Assembly (NCBI GenBank): GCA_934667795.1
Contig: CAKUMP010000123.1
Span: forward strand, 1-7,052
Direction: 5' to 3'
DNA from: an uncultured Chthoniobacterales bacterium
GTDB taxonomy: Bacteria > Verrucomicrobiota > Verrucomicrobiia > Chthoniobacterales > CAKUMP01
DNA length: 7,052 nt
The position numbers were made by a program, and so were the translations under genes. The notes beneath the pieces are model-generated. The model was not told the DNA's origin. It searched no databases and saw nothing but the letters and a program-made list of their open reading frames with translations. Positions 3,562 to 7,052 of the stretch are shown here, piece by piece (position 1 is the first letter of the stretch; the number at the start of each line of letters is the position of its first letter).

Positions 3562-6378
3562 ATGAAACGACTCACCCTCCCGCCACAGCCAGATGAAAGT
3601 TCCTGGAAATTTATTGAAGAATTGCGTGAACCGGAGCCAAGTTTATTCCGCTGGACGTATCGGGAGCCGCTACAAAATGAGGTGGATTTACAAAAAGGGG
3701 TGATCCTGGATTGGGATTTAGCAGATCCTGAGGGGTTATTGGAAACGGCGTATCAGGATCTCAGGCGTTTTCTGCGACTAGCGGGTGTGCGCCTTAAAAA
3801 AGGCTATCCTGTCAGGTTTCGATTAGAGGAATCATTAGGGAAAGAAACCTTTGAAATTTCCATAGCAAAAGAGGCCTGCACAATTCAGGCGGGAGATCTG
3901 GAAGGGATGCGGCGAGCGATTTATGGTTTTGAAGAACAGTTAAAAAAAGCCAAGGCACCGTGTCTGGAAATCGGAGAAGTCCGTCGCAGTGCGGTCATTG
4001 ACACACGTATTTCCCGCTGTTTTTTTGGTCCGATCAAACGTCCGCCTAAAAACCGGGATGAATTGACAGACGATGTGGATTATTACCCGGACGCCTATCT
4101 GAGTCGTCTCGCGCGCGAAGGGGTAAATGGACTGTGGCTCACTGCAAAATTTCACGAACTTTGCCCGTCTCGTTTTTTTCCGGAATTTGGAAAAGATTCT
4201 GAACGTCGGCTGCAGAAGTTGCGGGAAACCGTCCATAAATGCAGACGTTATGGAATTGGAGTGTATGTTTTTTGCATAGAGCCGCAGGCATTTGGAAACA
4301 TCCCGCAATTTCTGCATCCTCCCCATCATCTTGAAAAATTTCCTGAACTTGCCGGACATAAAGAAGGAGCCTTCACCTTTTTTTGCACCAGTACAAAAAC
4401 CGGACAAGATTATCTGGAAGAAGCAACCCATTCATTATTCAGCAATGTCCCTCACCTTGCGGGGCTGATCAATATCAGCATGGGAGAAACGCCTACGCAT
4501 TGCTATTCCAATCTTCTCTGGGATACCAGAGCCAATAAATGTCCTCGTTGCTCGAAAAGAAAACCATGGGAAGTTTTTCGAGACACACTTTCTGCAATGA
4601 AACACGGGATGCATCAAGCCAACCCGCAGGCAAAACTCATCTCCTGGCTGTATGTTCCCACGGTCATTGAACGTCCGGAACGACCTGCAGAAACTTTTTT
4701 AAAAGAAATCGAAGAGATTGCTACGCATTTCCCGGAAGATGTTATTTTTCAATACAACTTTGAATCGATGGGGGCGGAGCAACAATTAGGCGAGCAGCGC
4801 ATCGTCCATGATTATTCCCTGGCCTATGTGGGTCCAAGTGAAATTTTTGCGAATTGTGCGCAGAAGGCTGTTTCGAATGAGAAAACGGTTTCAGCAAAAT
4901 TGCAAGTCGGGTGTTCGCATGAAGTTGCGACCATTCCGTATGTGCCAGCGCCAGGAAATCTTTTTCGAAAATACCAGGCGATGCATCAATTGGGAGTGCG
5001 CGCTGCTATGCAATGCTGGTATTTCGGAAATTACCCTTCGCTCATGACACGTGCCGCAGGACGTCTGTCATTCGCCCCCTTTCCTGCATCAGAAAAAGAG
5101 TTTTTTCTGGAACTGGCAACGCCCTGGGGAGACGACGCCCCGTTGGTTGCGGAGGCATGGGAACATTTCAGCGCAGCTTATCGAGAGTTTCCTGCAAACC
5201 TGTATGCCACCTGGTACAGCCCCACACATGATTCTGTCACGTGGCCCTTATATATACGCCCGGTCGATCGTGGAATCGCGCCAAGCTGGCGTTCCGGATT
5301 TCCTCCCAGTGGAGATCGTATTGGCGAATGTATCGGATATGGGCATACGCTGGAAGAAATCCTGACACTCAGCGAACGTGTCACCACACAATGGGACCAG
5401 GGGCTGGAAGTTTTGAAAAAAATAAACCAGCGACGCCTTGAGCATTCTCTTAAACGGGAAATCGGTGTCGCCAAAGCATTGGGCATCCAGTTTAACAGTG
5501 CTTTTAATGTTCTTAAATTTTATGCCCTGCGCGAAGAACTTTTTGACATGGATCCCGCCGCAACAGAACAACGCATGACACATTACCGGCAAATAAAAGA
5601 ATTGCTTTTCAAGGAAATCGACAATTCACGGGACCTGATCGCGTTATGTGAAAAAGATTCCCGTCTGGGGTTTCACTCCGAAGTAGAAGGGTATAAATAT
5701 TTCCCCGATTTACTGCGCTGGCGGATAGACAGGTTATTCAAAACAGCACTCCAGGACGGTATGGATATCATAGGCAAGCTCCGGTCCAATCGTCCGTTGT
5801 TTCCTCAATATACCGGCGCACGGAAATCGGGCAAACGCTATGCGTGTCAGAACGTTTCCTCATCGAGTCGAGAGGATTGGGAAAATATTCCCTGGGAAAA
5901 TTGCGAAGCTCCGGACGGATGGGAAACCCGCTGGCAGGTGGCACAAAAAGACCATTCTCTGGTATTTAAAATACAATGTGCTGTTCCGGAAAGTATCATG
6001 CAAAAATGGAGCGAGACCGATGTATTGTCCGGTGACCATGTTACAGTATTGGTTGAACCCCGTCGGTTATGGCCGGCAAAGACATTTATTGTAGGAGTCT
6101 GGGGAGATCGTTATGATAACGGTATACGCCTCCCCGATGACCCTTGGTGGAAATCAGAAGTTCACCGCACTCCTACAGGGTGGACCGTCCAGCTTGAAGT
6201 GCCACTGGACCTTTTTAAATGTTCCGGAATACGCAAGCACATACGCGTCAATATCATTCGCAAAACCCATGAAACACCCCCGATTTCCTGGATCCCGTTA
6301 AACCCACTTCCGCCTCGCCTCCTTTTTAAAGATTATAACCCAAAAGATATGGGCTGGTTGGATTTCGGAGTGCGGTGA
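3562..6378 (+). CDS. Putative intracellular glycoside hydrolase, GH20/GH163-like TIM barrel with C-terminal CBM9-like domain
   Basis: The 938-residue protein has no signal peptide or membrane segment, so it probably acts in the cytoplasm on an imported oligosaccharide. Residues about 40-130 resemble the zincin-like alpha/beta domain preceding GH20/GH67/GH163 barrels, ending in EGMRRAIYGFEEQL (114-127). The barrel starts near RISRCFFGPIKRPP; YYPDAYLSRLAREGVNGLWL (174-193) is its first strand-helix unit. LINISMGET places Glu309 at a strand end, a plausible acidic residue. C327-P-R-C330 and ANPQAKLISWLY (353-364) recall DUF4838/GH163 proteins, and Glu401 and Glu406 are further candidates. A helical region spans about 594-750. 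Residues 758-938 look CBM9-like: SGDHVTVLVEPRR (823-835), GWTVQLEVPLDLF (873-885), W910. No strong Shine-Dalgarno precedes the ATG. The stop lies inside a repeat, which supplies the last residues GVR. Substrate, mechanism and catalytic residues are not established. Confidence 0.8.
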   Translation: MKRLTLPPQPDESSWKFIEELREPEPSLFRWTYREPLQNEVDLQKGVILDWDLADPEGLLETAYQDLRRFLRLAGVRLKKGYPVRFRLEESLGKETFEISIAKEACTIQAGDLEGMRRAIYGFEEQLKKAKAPCLEIGEVRRSAVIDTRISRCFFGPIKRPPKNRDELTDDVDYYPDAYLSRLAREGVNGLWLTAKFHELCPSRFFPEFGKDSERRLQKLRETVHKCRRYGIGVYVFCIEPQAFGNIPQFLHPPHHLEKFPELAGHKEGAFTFFCTSTKTGQDYLEEATHSLFSNVPHLAGLINISMGETPTHCYSNLLWDTRANKCPRCSKRKPWEVFRDTLSAMKHGMHQANPQAKLISWLYVPTVIERPERPAETFLKEIEEIATHFPEDVIFQYNFESMGAEQQLGEQRIVHDYSLAYVGPSEIFANCAQKAVSNEKTVSAKLQVGCSHEVATIPYVPAPGNLFRKYQAMHQLGVRAAMQCWYFGNYPSLMTRAAGRLSFAPFPASEKEFFLELATPWGDDAPLVAEAWEHFSAAYREFPANLYATWYSPTHDSVTWPLYIRPVDRGIAPSWRSGFPPSGDRIGECIGYGHTLEEILTLSERVTTQWDQGLEVLKKINQRRLEHSLKREIGVAKALGIQFNSAFNVLKFYALREELFDMDPAATEQRMTHYRQIKELLFKEIDNSRDLIALCEKDSRLGFHSEVEGYKYFPDLLRWRIDRLFKTALQDGMDIIGKLRSNRPLFPQYTGARKSGKRYACQNVSSSSREDWENIPWENCEAPDGWETRWQVAQKDHSLVFKIQCAVPESIMQKWSETDVLSGDHVTVLVEPRRLWPAKTFIVGVWGDRYDNGIRLPDDPWWKSEVHRTPTGWTVQLEVPLDLFKCSGIRKHIRVNIIRKTHETPPISWIPLNPLPPRLLFKDYNPKDMGWLDFGVR

Positions 6379-6415
6379 CGTGTCACCGCTTTCAACCGGG
6401 CGACATGTCGCCCGG
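6367..6415 (+). repeat. Double-palindrome REP-like element containing the hydrolase stop codon
   Basis: GGAGTGCGGTGAC (6367-6379) matches the motif at 1489-1501. GCGGTGACGTGTCACCGC (6372-6389) is a perfect 8-base stem with a 2-base loop and contains the hydrolase TGA at 6376-6378. It is followed by CCGGGCGACATGTCGCCCGG (6396-6415), a perfect 20-base palindrome. In RNA the second would be a very stable stem but is not followed by a T-run. It may protect the 3' end of the hydrolase transcript or dampen read-through into the downstream regulator. Confidence 0.75.
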
Positions 6416-6433
6416 AACCACGCTGGCCGACGG

Positions 6434-6447
6434 TTGGCAGTTGGCAG
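6434..6447 (+). repeat. Tandem TTGGCAG duplication
   Basis: TTGGCAG occurs twice directly adjoining (6434-6440, 6441-6447), next to GGCCGACGG (6425-6433), which resembles the GGCCGAC arm of the CCCTGGGAG-type elements. It is probably the tail of the repeat block that starts at 6367. Confidence 0.4.
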
Positions 6448-6466
6448 CCGAATTTTTAAAAAAATC

Positions 6467-6493
6467 TTGACCTAAAATCACTTATAAGGGATT
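6467..6493 (+). promoter_or_regulatory. TTGACC-AAA-TAAG-ATT box upstream of the second regulator
   Basis: TTGACC at 6467-6472, then AAA, TAAG at 6485-6488 and ATT at 6491-6493 repeat the register seen at 3526-3552. TATAAG at 6483-6488 looks like a -10 element but lies only 10 bases from TTGACC, too close for a sigma-70 pair, so the box is either an operator or a half-promoter. AAGGG at 6486-6490 could serve as a ribosome binding site. Confidence 0.3.
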
Positions 6494-6504
6494 CTTTATG
6501 TCAA

Positions 6505-7052
6505 ATGGTTTCCCCTCTTTCCAAGACGATTGTTCGCAAGACGTTATATCAGCAAGCGGCAGAGATTATTCAGCGGGAATATGTGGATGGAAAAGCGCCT
6601 GGGGTTCGTTTGCCGAGTGAAGCGGAACTGGAGAAATTACTGGGAGTTTCTCTCATCACCATTCGTGCTGCGCTGAATGAACTGGAAGTCCAACAACTCG
6701 TGAATCGACGTCCTGGCAGCGGGACGTATGTGGCGGAAAAATGTCCGCCCAAAAAACACACTGCGATTTTATTGGACGTCGATATCACCAGCGAAAATCT
6801 TTCTCCCTATTACATCAAGTGGCTCCGGACATTACAGGATGTGTTTCGTGCGGAAGGCATCGCCCATCGTCCGTACCTTGGGACATTGCCACTTGGAACG
6901 CGTCCTGACGAAAACATCACCTGTCAGGAATTGCTGGATGACATCAAACTGGGGCGCATCCACGCGATATTGGGAAATTTTGTCAGTTTCAAACCCTACT
7001 GGGGCAAACCATTTATCGAGCAGGGGATTTCTGTCCTGGATTTAACCTATAC
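6505..7052 (+). CDS. Second GntR-type regulator with sensor domain (3' end cut by window)
   Basis: The open frame runs from ATG 6505 to the window end without a stop, giving 182 residues. Residues about 10-77 form a GntR winged helix: RLPSEAELEKLLGVSLITIR (35-54) carries the recognition helix, and NRRPGSGTYVAE (67-78) is the wing. From about residue 85 (HTAILLDVDI) a periplasmic-binding-protein-like sensor begins, as in LacI/AraR-type regulators, and it is incomplete. It shares the architecture of the first regulator but is clearly a different protein. It follows the hydrolase on the same strand after 126 bases and shares an upstream box with it, so control of the hydrolase is plausible. ATG 6505 is the only in-frame start before the fold, yet AAGGG (6486-6490) is better spaced for the out-of-frame ATG at 6498. 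Ligand and full length cannot be seen. Confidence 0.9.
   Translation, partial: MVSPLSKTIVRKTLYQQAAEIIQREYVDGKAPGVRLPSEAELEKLLGVSLITIRAALNELEVQQLVNRRPGSGTYVAEKCPPKKHTAILLDVDITSENLSPYYIKWLRTLQDVFRAEGIAHRPYLGTLPLGTRPDENITCQELLDDIKLGRIHAILGNFVSFKPYWGKPFIEQGISVLDLTY

Noticed and set aside
3940..4431. 163-codon reverse-strand frame inside the hydrolase
   Set aside because: It lies wholly opposite a well-supported coding region and its protein resembles no family; it is an antisense shadow.
6372..6415. Intrinsic terminator after the hydrolase
   Set aside because: The two stems are strong, but no T-run follows either. The A/T run at 6451-6464 is too far away. It is kept as a repeat instead.

Overview
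The window looks like a chromosomal segment of a PVC-superphylum bacterium, most likely Lentisphaerota, Kiritimatiellota or a related Verrucomicrobiota lineage. This rests on recognition, not on a search. The signs are two GntR-type winged-helix regulators fused to periplasmic-binding-protein-like sensor domains, a very large GH20/GH163-like glycosidase with a C-terminal CBM9-like domain, a short secreted beta-propeller, and intergenic regions full of small palindromic repeats of the kind common in these genomes. Coding DNA is of moderate GC; the left edge and the 2890-3000 leader are strongly AT-rich.

Layout. 1-325: AT-rich leader with repeated TTTTTCAAAT boxes and no gene. 326-1489 (+): GntR/LacI-hybrid regulator. 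1490-1860: convergent gap holding degenerate dispersed repeats. 1861-2883 (-): secreted protein of about seven propeller blades. 2884-3561: long divergent gap holding ATATGA boxes (promoter side of the propeller gene), a CCCTGGGAG-type repeat, a triple-hairpin REP-like element, and an array of six 36-37 bp tandem units plus a partial seventh. 3562-6378 (+): 938-residue putative intracellular glycoside hydrolase. 6379-6504: gap with two strong palindromes, the first of which contains the hydrolase stop codon. 6505-7052 (+): a second GntR/sensor hybrid regulator, cut by the window end.

How the parts may work together (inference). The three genes around 3562-7052 and 326-1489 resemble a carbohydrate-utilisation neighbourhood. 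A cytoplasmic hydrolase processes an imported oligosaccharide, and one or both regulators sense a sugar ligand and control local transcription. The hydrolase and the second regulator share a TTGACC-AAA-TAAG-ATT box at almost the same distance from their start codons, so they may be co-regulated. The propeller gene is divergent and may be unrelated.

The least explained element is the 3286-3518 tandem array directly upstream of the hydrolase. Its 12-base core AGCTCTGTCCCT is invariant in six units while the rest of the unit drifts. It could be a mobile-element remnant, a regulatory array or both. I did not find convincing evidence for a wholly new system such as a defence locus, CRISPR or retron.
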